DNA of 64,000 nucleotides from Streptomyces sp. Ru73 (GTDB lineage: Bacteria > Actinomycetota > Actinomycetes > Streptomycetales > Streptomycetaceae): positions 31,479-95,478 of the forward strand of contig NZ_PQSQ01000019.1 of the NCBI RefSeq assembly GCF_002920575.1, written 5' to 3'. Shown piece by piece: positions 8,845-16,434 of this stretch. The notes under the pieces were generated by a model, which was given only the letters and a program-made list of their open reading frames with translations, did not search any database and had not been told where the DNA came from. Every line of letters starts with the position of its first letter. Positions within the stretch are counted from its first letter, which is position 1. The position numbers were made by a program, and so were the translations under genes.

Positions 8845-8886
8845 TTCGCGTAGGTACGCCCGTCGTGCCGGGGAATGCTCTCCCGT

Positions 8887-9702
8887 ATGACGAACGACAC
8901 CACCCCCCTCTCCCCGCACCGGCCCCTGCCCCCGCTCTCCGCCACCGTCACCGGTTCCGGCCCGGGCGTCGTCCTGGCCCACGGCGCCACCGGCAGCATC
9001 GACGACAACTACGCCCGGCTGTTACCGGCACTCGCCGCCTCCGGCCACACCGTGGTCGCGCCCGACTACCCCGGCTCGGGCCGCACCCCGCGCGCCTCCG
9101 GCCCGCTCACCCTGGATGCCCTCACCGACGCGGTGGTGGACGGCGCGGTGGCGGCCGGGCTGGAGACCTTCTCGGTCGTCGGGTACTCGCTCGGTGCCGC
9201 GGTCGCGGTGCGCGCCGCGACCCGCTATCCGCAGCGGGTCAGCGGGCTGGTCCTCACCGCGGGCCTGGCGGCGCCCGACCGCCGTACGGACCTCTGGCTG
9301 GCCCTGTGGCTGCGGCTGCTGGAGCAGGACGACTACGCGGGGCTGGCGCTGGCCCGCACGCTCAGCGGCTGGTCCCCCGGCCACCTCGACGAGCTGCCGG
9401 ACCGTGACGTCGACACGCTGCTGGACCCCTGCCCCGAGCTGGTGCCGGCCGGTTCGGCGGACCAGGCGGCGCTGGTGCGGACCCTGGACACGCGGGCGGA
9501 TCTGCCGCACGTCGCCGTCCCCACCCTCGTCATCGCCACGCTCCACGACCAGCTGGTCGACCCCGCGCACTCCCGTTACCTCGCCGATCACATCCCCGGC
9601 GCGCGGTACGCCGGGCTCGCCGCCGGCCACGTGCCGATGCACGAGTGCCCCGAGGAGTGGGAGCGGCTGATCACCGACTTCCTCGCCGAACACGGTCTCT
9701 GA
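8887..9702 (+). CDS. Alpha/beta hydrolase
   Basis: 271 aa from ATG 8887; an ATG at 8875 is in frame, but GGGGA lies at the right distance only for 8887. It shows the alpha/beta hydrolase fold: the oxyanion HGATGS near residue 36, the nucleophile elbow VVGYSLGAAVA (Ser in GYSLG), an acid in TLHDQLVDP, and the terminal His in AAGHVPMHE. The substrate is unknown. It lies between the sdh terminator and the TetR-regulated operon, and the 90-nt gap after it contains that operon's promoter. Confidence 0.87.
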   Translation: MTNDTTPLSPHRPLPPLSATVTGSGPGVVLAHGATGSIDDNYARLLPALAASGHTVVAPDYPGSGRTPRASGPLTLDALTDAVVDGAVAAGLETFSVVGYSLGAAVAVRAATRYPQRVSGLVLTAGLAAPDRRTDLWLALWLRLLEQDDYAGLALARTLSGWSPGHLDELPDRDVDTLLDPCPELVPAGSADQAALVRTLDTRADLPHVAVPTLVIATLHDQLVDPAHSRYLADHIPGARYAGLAAGHVPMHECPEEWERLITDFLAEHGL

Positions 9703-9722
9703 CGCCCCGCGGCGCGCCCGCA

Positions 9723-9781
9723 CTTGAACATGTTCAAGAACAGGTCTACGGTCAGCACAACGGGGATTTGAACACGTTCAG
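9723..9781 (+). promoter_or_regulatory. Promoter with two TetR-type palindromic operators
   Basis: CTTGAACATGTTCAAG (9723-9738) is a perfect 16-bp palindrome. A second near-perfect copy, TTGAACACGTTCAG, lies at 9768-9781, about 44 bp centre to centre. TTGAAC at 9724-9729 can serve as -35 with TACGGT at 9747-9752 as -10, spaced 17 nt. The first operator would cover the -35 and the second the region just downstream of the transcription start. The likely ligand is the TetR protein encoded at 10727-11515 in the same gene run, giving autoregulation. Confidence 0.72.
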
Positions 9782-9793
9782 AAAGGCCGTCCC

Positions 9794-10198
9794 ATGGACC
9801 TCACCGTCGTTGCCTACGCGGTCTACCTGCTGGTCAGCATCGCGCTGACCGTCTGGGTCGCCCGCACCCTCAGCCGGCACGGCCGGATCTTCCTGGCCGA
9901 CGTGCTGCGCGGGAACGAGAAGCTCGCCGACGCCGTGAACCACCTGCTCGTCGTCGGCTTCTACCTGGTCAACCTGGGCTTCGTCGCGCTGTACCTGCGC
10001 GCTGCCGCCCCCGTCACGACCGCCCGCGCCCTCGTCGAGACACTGTCCGTGAAGCTCGGCGTGGTCCTGCTCGTGCTGGGCGTCCTGCACCTGGCCAACG
10101 TCTACGTCCTCGGCCGCATCCGCCGCCGCGGCGCCATGGACCGCGAGCCGCTGCCGCCGGTCGAGCCGCAGGGCTTCACCGCCCCGGCCGGAGCCTGA
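9794..10198 (+). CDS. Small integral membrane protein, first gene of the TetR-regulated operon
   Basis: 134 aa with three or four membrane helices (about residues 3-24, 45-67, 84-106) and a short Pro-rich tail. The ATG at 9794 follows GAAAGG. I recognise no catalytic motif. Streptomyces genomes commonly hold such a protein beside a DCC-type thioredoxin-like protein and a TetR regulator. The two-operator promoter directly upstream and the TetR gene downstream suggest expression in response to a small ligand. The function is unknown. Confidence 0.8.
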   Translation: MDLTVVAYAVYLLVSIALTVWVARTLSRHGRIFLADVLRGNEKLADAVNHLLVVGFYLVNLGFVALYLRAAAPVTTARALVETLSVKLGVVLLVLGVLHLANVYVLGRIRRRGAMDREPLPPVEPQGFTAPAGA

Positions 10199-10202
10199 GG
10201 CC

Positions 10203-10715
10203 ATGACGGCCACGGCGGCCATGACAGCCACAGCGGCCACGGCGGCGCGGGCCGGGGCTCCGCTGCGGAGCATCACCGTGCTCCACGACCCGGACTGCCC
10301 GCTCTGCGCCTCCGTACGGGACTGGCTGACCCGGCAGCGGCAGCTGGTCCCCCTGGTCCCGGTCCCGGCCGGCTCGGCCGAGGCCCGTCGCCGCTTCCCC
10401 GACCTGGACCATGCCGCCACCTGCCGCGAGATCACCTGCGTCGGCGACGGCGGCCAGGTCTACCGGGGCGCCGCCGCCTGGATCGTCTGCCTCTGGGCGC
10501 TGGCGGGCCACCGCGCGACGGCCCACCGCCTCGCCACCCCGGCGGGCGCCCCGCTGGCCAGGGCGGCGGTGCTGGCCGCTGCGAAGTACCGCGCCGCGCA
10601 CCACCCCACCGGCCCCGCGCGGGAGCGGGCCGCAGGCTGGACGTACGACCGGGCACGGGGCTGGTCGTACGTCCCGGAGCGACGGGCCGACGGGAGCGCC
10701 GCGGTCCCCGGCTAA
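10203..10715 (+). CDS. DCC1-like thiol-disulfide oxidoreductase family protein (DUF393-like)
   Basis: 170 aa, ATG 10203 following GGAGCCTGAGG, 4 nt after the previous stop. The core begins VLHDPDCPLCASVRDWL, the thioredoxin-like DxxCPxC motif of the DCC family, at about residues 24-40. Later come a second Cys pair in ATCREITCVGDGGQVY and a helical WIVCLWALAGHR segment. The Ala/Thr-repeat N-terminus suggests that the ATG at 10221 might be used instead. It probably acts as a redox partner in the operon; the substrate is unknown. Confidence 0.75.
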   Translation: MTATAAMTATAATAARAGAPLRSITVLHDPDCPLCASVRDWLTRQRQLVPLVPVPAGSAEARRRFPDLDHAATCREITCVGDGGQVYRGAAAWIVCLWALAGHRATAHRLATPAGAPLARAAVLAAAKYRAAHHPTGPARERAAGWTYDRARGWSYVPERRADGSAAVPG

Positions 10716-10726
10716 GGTCGGACCCT

Positions 10727-11515
10727 GTGAGCGACGAGACGACCGGGGCGCCCCGGCCCGCGAAGGGCGAACAGACCCGCACCCGCATCCTCCAGGCCGC
10801 GATGGCCCTGTTCGAGGAGCGCGGGTACGACAGGACCACCATGCGGGCGATCGCCCAGGAGGCCGGGGTCTCGGTCGGCAACGCCTACTACTACTTCGCG
10901 TCCAAGGAACATCTGATCCAGGGGTTCTACGACCGGATCGCCGACGAGCACCGGGCGGCCGCCGCCGAGGTGCTCGCCACCGAGAAGGAGCTGTCGGCCC
11001 GTATCCGCGGGGTGCTGCTGAGCTGGCTGGACGTGGCGGCCCCGTACCACCGGTTCGCCGCCCAGTTCTTCAAGAACGCCGCCGACCCCGACAGCCCGCT
11101 CAGCCCCTTCTCCGACGCCTCCGAAGGCCCCCGCGAGGCCGCCATCGCCCTGCACCGCGAGGTCCTGGCGGGTGCGGACGTGAAGTCGGCGCCCGAGCTG
11201 GCCGACCAGCTCCCCCGGCTGCTCTGGCTCCAGCAGATGGGCCTGGTGCTGTACTGGGTGCACGACCGCTCCCCCGACTGCGCCCGCAGCCGCGCCCTGG
11301 TCACCCGCACGGCCCCGCTCGTCGCCCGGCTGATCGCCGCCTCCCGCTTCCGCGTGCTGCGCCCGCTGGTCCGCGAGCTGACGGAGCTGCTGAACGACTT
11401 CCTGGTACCGGGTCAGGCGTCCGGCCCGGAGCCGGCGTCCGAGTCCGCTCCGGCGTCCGGCTCGGCGTCCGTGTCCGACAGCTCATCGGCTCCCGGCCGG
11501 CCCCGGTCCGGGTAG
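10727..11515 (+). CDS. TetR/AcrR family transcriptional regulator
   Basis: 262 aa, GTG 10727 with AAGG upstream, 11 nt after the preceding gene. The N-terminal helix-turn-helix is clear: TRTRILQAAMALFEERGYDR followed by MRAIAQEAGVSVGNAYYYF. A ligand-binding alpha-helical domain occupies about residues 65-215. The C-terminal ~40 residues are a Pro/Ser/Ala-rich tail (ASESAPASGSASVSDSS) whose coding sequence lies antisense to the end of the next, convergent gene. It is the obvious candidate to bind the palindromes at 9723-9781. Confidence 0.9.
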   Translation: MSDETTGAPRPAKGEQTRTRILQAAMALFEERGYDRTTMRAIAQEAGVSVGNAYYYFASKEHLIQGFYDRIADEHRAAAAEVLATEKELSARIRGVLLSWLDVAAPYHRFAAQFFKNAADPDSPLSPFSDASEGPREAAIALHREVLAGADVKSAPELADQLPRLLWLQQMGLVLYWVHDRSPDCARSRALVTRTAPLVARLIAASRFRVLRPLVRELTELLNDFLVPGQASGPEPASESAPASGSASVSDSSSAPGRPRSG

Positions 11516-12276
11516 CCGCCAGCGCCCCTGCGGGTGACCCGCAGCATCTCGTGCACCGCGTCCGCCGTGCCGATGATGTCGTCGAACAGCGCGTGCATGG
11601 CCGCCCTGGTCTCCTCGAACCACGTCTCGAACGCCTTGCGGTCCGCCTTCGGCAGCTCGTTGTCGCGTAGCTGGGTCCGCGCCACCTGGTCGATGATGAC
11701 CGACTCCAGCGCGGCGCCGCGGTACCGCTCGAGCGCCGCACCGCCGTTCCACTGCCGCGTGCCGCAGGTGCCCACCGCGGCCATCACCGCGTTCGACAGC
11801 TCCGAGTAGTCGCGGGAGTTCTGGTCACCGCCCGCGTCCTTCGCCGCGCCCTGCATCGCCGAGCGGAACCGTGGGTGGTCCCGCTTGGCCCCCGCCGCCT
11901 CCGCGTGGGTCCTCAGGTGCTCCAGCCGTTCCTTCACCCCGGTCTGCGCCTTCGCGCGGCCCGCCTGCTCGCGGCTCAGGGACTTGCTCTTCACCTGCTC
12001 GTTCAGCTCGCCGACGCGCCGCTCCCGCATGTCCTTCAGCGTCGTGTACACCTTCATGGCCAGCGCGTCGAGGGCGTTGAAGACGTGCTCCCCCTGCTTG
12101 GACGCACCGGCGCCCGCGCCCCGCACGCGCTGGACCGCACGGGACACGGCGGCGTTCCCGGCGGCCCGCTGGAGGGCGAGCACCGACGCCTCGGGCCCGG
12201 CGGCACGTACCGGGACCCGGCCGGCGGGCCGGGTGGGAGTGCCGTCGGTGGCCTTGCTGGTGTCCCGTGCGTGCAT
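11413..12276 (-). CDS. Hypothetical protein with N-terminal LQRAAGNAAV motif (eCIS/DUF4157-type)
   Basis: 287 aa from ATG 12276, chosen for its GAGAGAGG site; longer in-frame openings lack one. Residues ~30-50 read VLALQRAAGNAAVSRAVQR, the short helical motif seen at the N-termini of many actinobacterial proteins linked to extracellular contractile injection systems (eCIS) and DUF4157 proteins. Residues ~65-250 are helical and charged (KVYTTLKDMRERRVGELNE) without a domain I recognise. The tail is Asp/Gly/Ala-rich. No HExxH metalloprotease motif and no eCIS structural gene occurs in the window, so a role as effector or accessory protein is speculation. Its last 103 nt overlap the convergent TetR gene. 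Confidence 0.68.
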   Translation of the reverse strand: MHARDTSKATDGTPTRPAGRVPVRAAGPEASVLALQRAAGNAAVSRAVQRVRGAGAGASKQGEHVFNALDALAMKVYTTLKDMRERRVGELNEQVKSKSLSREQAGRAKAQTGVKERLEHLRTHAEAAGAKRDHPRFRSAMQGAAKDAGGDQNSRDYSELSNAVMAAVGTCGTRQWNGGAALERYRGAALESVIIDQVARTQLRDNELPKADRKAFETWFEETRAAMHALFDDIIGTADAVHEMLRVTRRGAGGYPDRGRPGADELSDTDAEPDAGADSDAGSGPDA

Positions 12277-12395
12277 GGGGACCTCTCTCGCGAGTGGGCA
12301 GATCCTCCCTGCATACGGGGGCCGGCACCGTACGGCCAGGGTTGTCCGGGCAGAGATCGGTGAACGACCGGCCGCCCGAACGGCCACCCGGCGGG

Positions 12396-12908
12396 TCAGC
12401 CCTGCTCGCGCCCCTCGGTGACCTTCGCGAGGAAGGCGTCCAGGTTGGCGGTCATCCGGGCGACCTTCTCCTCGACCCCGAGCTGCTCCTCGTAGCGCGC
12501 GGCGAGGTCCGGCTTCTTCTTGCCGCGCAGGTAGAGCGAGCAGGCCAGGTCCGCGCAGACGTACGCGCCCACGGTGTTGCCCTGCCGGCCCGCCGCCCCC
12601 GCACGGGGCGCGGCGAGCAGGCTCACCCCCGAGCCGCCGTGCCCGGTCAGGCAGAACGAGCAGACCGTGGTCTTGGTGAACGTCCGGCGGATGTTCTGCG
12701 GGCGGCGCAGCGCCACGCCGAGCGGCCCGCCCTCCCGCGGCGCGACGAGATAGGCCCGGTCGGGCGCCTGCGGGTCGCGCCAGCCGAGGAAGTCCAGGTC
12801 GTCCCAGGGCAGCCCGTCCAGTCCCGCGGGGATGTTCAGCCGCCGCGCCTCCCCCTTGGAGCAGTTCACGAAGGATGCGCGGATGTCGGATTCGGACAGA
12901 GGTTCCAT
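12396..12908 (-). CDS. FBP-domain protein with treble-clef zinc finger (EF-G-binding/FusB-like C-terminus)
   Basis: 170 aa. The C-terminal half contains TVCSFCLTGHG and YVCADLACSLYLRGKK, four cysteines as CxxC and CxxxxC, the treble-clef zinc-finger pattern shared with FusB/FusC-type proteins that bind elongation factor G. The N-terminal half (SESDIRASFVNCSKGEARRL) is the helical FBP N-terminal region. In staphylococci the relatives release EF-G stalled by fusidic acid; whether this one does so is not shown by sequence. The ATG at 12908 lies 10 nt after the stop of the small CxxC protein gene at 12919-13128. Confidence 0.83.
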   Translation of the reverse strand: MEPLSESDIRASFVNCSKGEARRLNIPAGLDGLPWDDLDFLGWRDPQAPDRAYLVAPREGGPLGVALRRPQNIRRTFTKTTVCSFCLTGHGGSGVSLLAAPRAGAAGRQGNTVGAYVCADLACSLYLRGKKKPDLAARYEEQLGVEEKVARMTANLDAFLAKVTEGREQG

Positions 12909-12918
12909 GATTCGGAAG

Positions 12919-13128
12919 CTAACAGCCCGGCTGACCTGGCGTCGCGCGATTTTCGTGCGCCTCGCGGTGGTGGTGGCGCAGCAGGACCCGGGCGTCCGTC
13001 TCCCGGCTCCGGTCGTGGGCCGCCCGGGCGGCCCGTTCCATCCGCGCCAGCCGCTCGCACTCCTCGCAGTCGGGCAGGGGCGGCGGGGACGGCAGGGGCA
13101 GGGACGAGGGGGGTTGTACGGCCAGCAT
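12919..13128 (-). CDS. Small CxxC-containing hypothetical protein
   Basis: 69 aa. After a Pro/Ser-rich start comes DCEECERLARMERAARAAHD, a CxxC pair leading into a charged helix, then ETDARVLLRHHHREAH. Small CxxC/His proteins of this layout are often found beside XRE/DUF397 regulators in Streptomyces. The function is unknown, and metal binding by the Cys pair and His cluster is possible. It is transcribed divergently from the XRE gene at 13249 and directly upstream of the FBP-domain gene. Confidence 0.6.
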   Translation of the reverse strand: MLAVQPPSSLPLPSPPPLPDCEECERLARMERAARAAHDRSRETDARVLLRHHHREAHENRATPGQPGC

Positions 13129-13248
13129 GCGGAACTACTCCTTCGAGGGGTGGAGCCGGACTCTCACCCCCCAGCCTGGCCCGGCGTCCCTACGCTCAGT
13201 AGCGGGTGACACGTGACAACGGGTCCGTCACCGGAGGGGGTTGGCCAC

Positions 13249-14073
13249 ATGCTGGGTGAGGGGATTCCGGAGTCGCGTTCGGCGTACGGCACGGAGCTGA
13301 GGCAGCGACGCGAGGCAGCCGGACTGACGCAGGAGGCACTGAGCCAGCGGGCGATCATGTCCCGCACGCACATCGCCCACATCGAGGCGGGACGTCGTAA
13401 GCCGTCGCTGGAGGATGCGCGGCGGTTGGACCAAGTCCTGGACACGGGTGGGTTCTTCGAGCGGTTTCTGCCGACGTTGAGTCCCCGGTCGCTCGCCGAC
13501 TATTTCGCGGAGGCGGCCGGGCTGGAACAGCAGGCCCTGATGATCCGCGCGTACGAGTCGTCGCTGGTCCCCGGCCTGTTGCAAACCGAGGCGTACACGC
13601 GGGCCGTGCTGCGTACGTACTACCCGCGCAGAACCGACGAGGCGTGTGACAAGGTCGTGGTCACACGGCTGGAGCGGGCCCGCATCTTCGACGACCCCGT
13701 GCGGCCGGTGATGTGGTTCCTGCTCGACGAAGCCGTACTGCGGCGCCCGGTCGGCGGCCCGGCCACCATGGCCGCCCAACTTCGGCACATCGCCGAGCTG
13801 GGCAGCCGCGAGCGCATCCGCGTGCACGTGCTTCCGTTCGCGGTCGGCGCCCATCCGCTCCAGGAAGCGAGTTCGGTCATGCTGATGTGGTTCGAGGACG
13901 CGGCACCCATCGTCTATGCCGAGGGCCTGCACACTGGGAACATCGTCGACCTCCCCTTCGCCGTGCACCAGTGTCAGACGTTGTACGACCAGGCCCTGGG
14001 GGACGCGTTGTCGCACAAGGAATCGCTGGCCCTCATAGCGGCTGTGACAGAGGAGTACGCACATGTGGCGTAA
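13249..14073 (+). CDS. XRE-family helix-turn-helix regulator with DUF5753 domain
   Basis: 274 aa from ATG 13249, 9 nt after GGAGGGGG; an upstream in-frame GTG at 13213 has no such site. The N-terminal HTH reads YGTELRQRREAAGLTQEALS followed by MSRTHIAHIEAGRRKPSLED. The C-terminal DUF5753 domain spans about residues 95-265 (YESSLVPGLLQTEAYTRAVL, then VVVTRLERARIF). Such proteins are abundant in Streptomyces, usually beside a DUF397 gene, and several affect development or antibiotic production. It overlaps the DUF397 gene by 11 nt. Confidence 0.92.
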   Translation: MLGEGIPESRSAYGTELRQRREAAGLTQEALSQRAIMSRTHIAHIEAGRRKPSLEDARRLDQVLDTGGFFERFLPTLSPRSLADYFAEAAGLEQQALMIRAYESSLVPGLLQTEAYTRAVLRTYYPRRTDEACDKVVVTRLERARIFDDPVRPVMWFLLDEAVLRRPVGGPATMAAQLRHIAELGSRERIRVHVLPFAVGAHPLQEASSVMLMWFEDAAPIVYAEGLHTGNIVDLPFAVHQCQTLYDQALGDALSHKESLALIAAVTEEYAHVA

Positions 14074-14347
14074 GTCGAGCTACAGCGGCGCCGACGCGGG
14101 CAACTGCCTTGAGGTCCACGACAGTTACGGGCCCGGCGTCGTCCCCGTGCGCGACAGCAAGAACCCGGACGGGCCGGTGCTGATATTCGGGGACGCCGCC
14201 TGGGCCGCGTTCCTGGCCGCCGTTCGCGAGGGCGGTGCGGTCAGTCGATCGTTCCCCAGGCCCGGTACGGCCGTTGCGGCGCCTGCGGGGAGGCGGCCTG
14301 CCCCGCGCCCGTCGCCGGTGGCCCGGAGCGCTGCCCTCGCAGGGTGA
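14063..14347 (+). CDS. DUF397 domain protein with extended C-terminal tail
   Basis: 94 aa. The DUF397 signature is complete: WRKSSYSGADAGNCLEV, VPVRDSKNPDGPVL and AWAAFLAAVREG (residues 2-58). The ATG at 14063 follows GAGGAG inside the end of the XRE gene, so translation is coupled. The typical family member ends about there, but this one continues for ~35 Pro/Arg/Ala-rich residues antisense to the 3' end of the convergent membrane-protein gene. The tail may be read-through of a lost stop rather than a functional part. The protein is the probable partner of the XRE regulator. Confidence 0.87.
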   Translation: MWRKSSYSGADAGNCLEVHDSYGPGVVPVRDSKNPDGPVLIFGDAAWAAFLAAVREGGAVSRSFPRPGTAVAAPAGRRPAPRPSPVARSAALAG

Positions 14348-14768
14348 GCATCACCGCGAGGAAGATGACTACGGGAAGAAGGAGCACGGTGGCGAACACC
14401 AGGCTGAAAACCGCCGCCGCCGTCTTCCCGTCCTGCACGGCGCCGATGCCGGTGACGGCGAAGACGACGGACAGGACGACGGGCGGCAGCGCCCAGGGCC
14501 ACGGGTGGGGCTCGGGAACGGGCCGGGCGGACCGCCCCTCCTGGAAGGCCGCGTACCAGTAGCGGGCGCTCCACCAGGCAACGGCGTACGCCGAAAACGC
14601 AGCCGAACCGAAACCGAGCAACGGCCCGGGTTGCCCGGACACACTGATGGCCGTGGCACTCAGCGCCACGCCCACCAGGGTCAGGAACGGCGTGAGGATC
14701 GACCCCACGGCCAGGCGGTGCCGACGGCTGCCGCTGAGAGCGCGGGAGGGCAGGAACATGATCAACAC
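14241..14768 (-). CDS. Integral membrane protein, hypothetical
   Basis: 175 aa with four predicted membrane helices (about residues 18-42, 50-70, 92-112 and 115-142) and a Pro/Gln-rich tail. It starts with GTG 14768, 1 nt after the metallophosphoesterase stop, or with the ATG at 14759, and is probably the last gene of that operon. No catalytic motif is visible. Its 3' end overlaps the DUF397 tail on the other strand by about 107 nt. Confidence 0.68.
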   Translation of the reverse strand: MLIMFLPSRALSGSRRHRLAVGSILTPFLTLVGVALSATAISVSGQPGPLLGFGSAAFSAYAVAWWSARYWYAAFQEGRSARPVPEPHPWPWALPPVVLSVVFAVTGIGAVQDGKTAAAVFSLVFATVLLLPVVIFLAVMLTLRGQRSGPPATGAGQAASPQAPQRPYRAWGTID

Positions 14769-14769
14769 C

Positions 14770-16065
14770 CTATCCGCGTGCGGCGAGTTGGACGACCGTG
14801 ACGTCCGGCGGTGCGCCGACGCGTACCGGTGGGCCCCAGGCGCCCGCGCCGCGGGTGACGTAGAGCTGGGTGTCGCCGTAGCGGTCCAGGCCCGCGACGG
14901 TGGGGTTGGCCGCCGCGGCGACCAGGTTGCCGGGCCAGAGCTGGCCGCCGTGGGTGTGGCCGGAGAGCTGGAGGTCCACGCCGTGCCGTACGGCCTCGTG
15001 GATCATCACGGGCTGGTGGGCCATGAGGACCGAGGCGCGGGCGGGGTCGCGGTCGCCCAGGGCGCGGGCGTAGTCGGGGCCGTCGGCGTGGTTCTCGCCG
15101 GAGATGTCGTTGACGCCGGCGAGGTCGAAGCCGGGCAGCTCGACGCGGGCGTTGCGCAGCGGGTGGACACCCAGCTCGCGTACGTGGTCCACCCACTCCT
15201 GCACGCCGGAGAAGTACTCGTGGTTGCCGGTGACGAAGAAGGAGCCGTGCCGGGCCTCCAGCCGGCGCAGCGGTTCGGCGGCCGGGCCGAGGTCGGCGAC
15301 GGTGCCGTCCACCAGGTCGCCGACGATGGCGATCAGGTCGGGGCCGGTGCGGTTGACCGCCGCGACGACCCGCTCGGTGTGGGCGCGGCCGAGGATCGGG
15401 CCGAGGTGGATGTCGCTGACGACGGCGATGCGGTAGCCGTGCGCGGCGCGCGGCAGCTTGGCGAGGGGGACGGTGATCCGCTTGGTGCGCGGCCCGCTGA
15501 GCACGCTGTACGTGCCGTAACCGACGGTGGCAGCGGCGGCGGCCGACGCGCCGACGGCCACCGAGCGGGCGACGAAGAGGCGGCGTGAGGGGGACGCGGC
15601 CGGGGACTCCTCGGCGGCCGGGGACTCCTCGGCGGCCGGGTGGCGCTCGGCGCGCGGTGCCGCCCCGGCGGCCGGGGACGCGGCCGGAGATGCCCCCGCT
15701 GCCGGGGGCGCCGGCGCGACGGGCAACGCGGCCCGCTCCCCCGCGTCCGCGCGGCGGGCCGGCAGCCGGAGCCATACCGCGCGTACGGCCTCGCCCGCGA
15801 GCAGCGCGAGCGTGAGGTAGAGGACGAGGGCGAGCCAGAGGTAGCCCGGCCAGGCGAAAGCCTGCTGGAGGGGGAACGGGGCGCCCGCGCGGGGCGCGAC
15901 GAACGCGGCGAGGACCAGCAGCGGGAGCACGACGGCGAGCACCGTACCGGTCCGGCGCGCGGCCCCGCCGGGGGCGGTCGTGTCGCGGACGAGGCGGCGC
16001 CAGAGGTACCGGTGCACCGCGCCAAGCAGCGCGAAGATCGCCGCGATGACCAGGACGAAGATCAC
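14770..16065 (-). CDS. Membrane-bound metallophosphoesterase
   Basis: 431 aa. Three N-terminal membrane helices (about residues 1-20, 40-62 and 75-95) and a further hydrophobic stretch near 170-190 precede a calcineurin-like phosphoesterase domain. The motifs are VVSDIHLGPI (DxH), IVGDLVDG (GDxxD), VTGNHEYF (GNHE), LMAHQP and SGHTHGGQLW. The pattern matches YkuE-type enzymes acting on lipid or cell-surface phosphoesters. A Pro/Ala/Glu-rich linker between the parts contains a direct repeat (PAAEES twice). GTG 16065 overlaps the stop of the upstream small membrane gene by 4 nt (GTGA). Confidence 0.9.
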   Translation of the reverse strand: MIFVLVIAAIFALLGAVHRYLWRRLVRDTTAPGGAARRTGTVLAVVLPLLVLAAFVAPRAGAPFPLQQAFAWPGYLWLALVLYLTLALLAGEAVRAVWLRLPARRADAGERAALPVAPAPPAAGASPAASPAAGAAPRAERHPAAEESPAAEESPAASPSRRLFVARSVAVGASAAAAATVGYGTYSVLSGPRTKRITVPLAKLPRAAHGYRIAVVSDIHLGPILGRAHTERVVAAVNRTGPDLIAIVGDLVDGTVADLGPAAEPLRRLEARHGSFFVTGNHEYFSGVQEWVDHVRELGVHPLRNARVELPGFDLAGVNDISGENHADGPDYARALGDRDPARASVLMAHQPVMIHEAVRHGVDLQLSGHTHGGQLWPGNLVAAAANPTVAGLDRYGDTQLYVTRGAGAWGPPVRVGAPPDVTVVQLAARG

Positions 16066-16334
16066 GTAGCGGACTTCTCGTCCGCCGGGGCCGCGGCCTC
16101 GCGCCGCAGGGCCCGTACGCCACGGAACCCGATCACCCCGATTGCCGTCCCCAAGAGAAAGGACGTCACGGCGAGCGCCAGATGCACCCAGAAGTAGGCA
16201 GTCGGGTCACCTGCGTCATCGAAGGCGAGACCACTTCCGTCCTTGACCAGATTCTTGACGAAAGTGATCCAGATGAACCAGCTCCAGACCCCGAAGGCGA
16301 GCAGGAACCAGGAGACGGGGCGCGAGAGCTTCAT
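16062..16334 (-). CDS. SCO4848-family small membrane protein
   Basis: 90 aa with two membrane helices (about residues 7-27 and 47-70). It matches the conserved Streptomyces family named after SCO4848: KLSRPVSWFLLAFGVWSWF, then YFWVHLALAVTSFLLGTAIG. The function is unknown. It is the first gene of the minus-strand run with the metallophosphoesterase, which it overlaps by 4 nt. It is divergent from the D,D-carboxypeptidase gene, with the promoters presumably in 16335-16434. Confidence 0.87.
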   Translation of the reverse strand: MKLSRPVSWFLLAFGVWSWFIWITFVKNLVKDGSGLAFDDAGDPTAYFWVHLALAVTSFLLGTAIGVIGFRGVRALRREAAAPADEKSAT

Positions 16335-16434
16335 GCCTTCCAGTATGGGCGGCGGGTCCGTGGCGCCGTCGGCAGGGGCGGTGTCACCCGGGTCGGCGAC
16401 TGCGGCGCAGGCCGCTGCGGGTACGTTCACCGAC

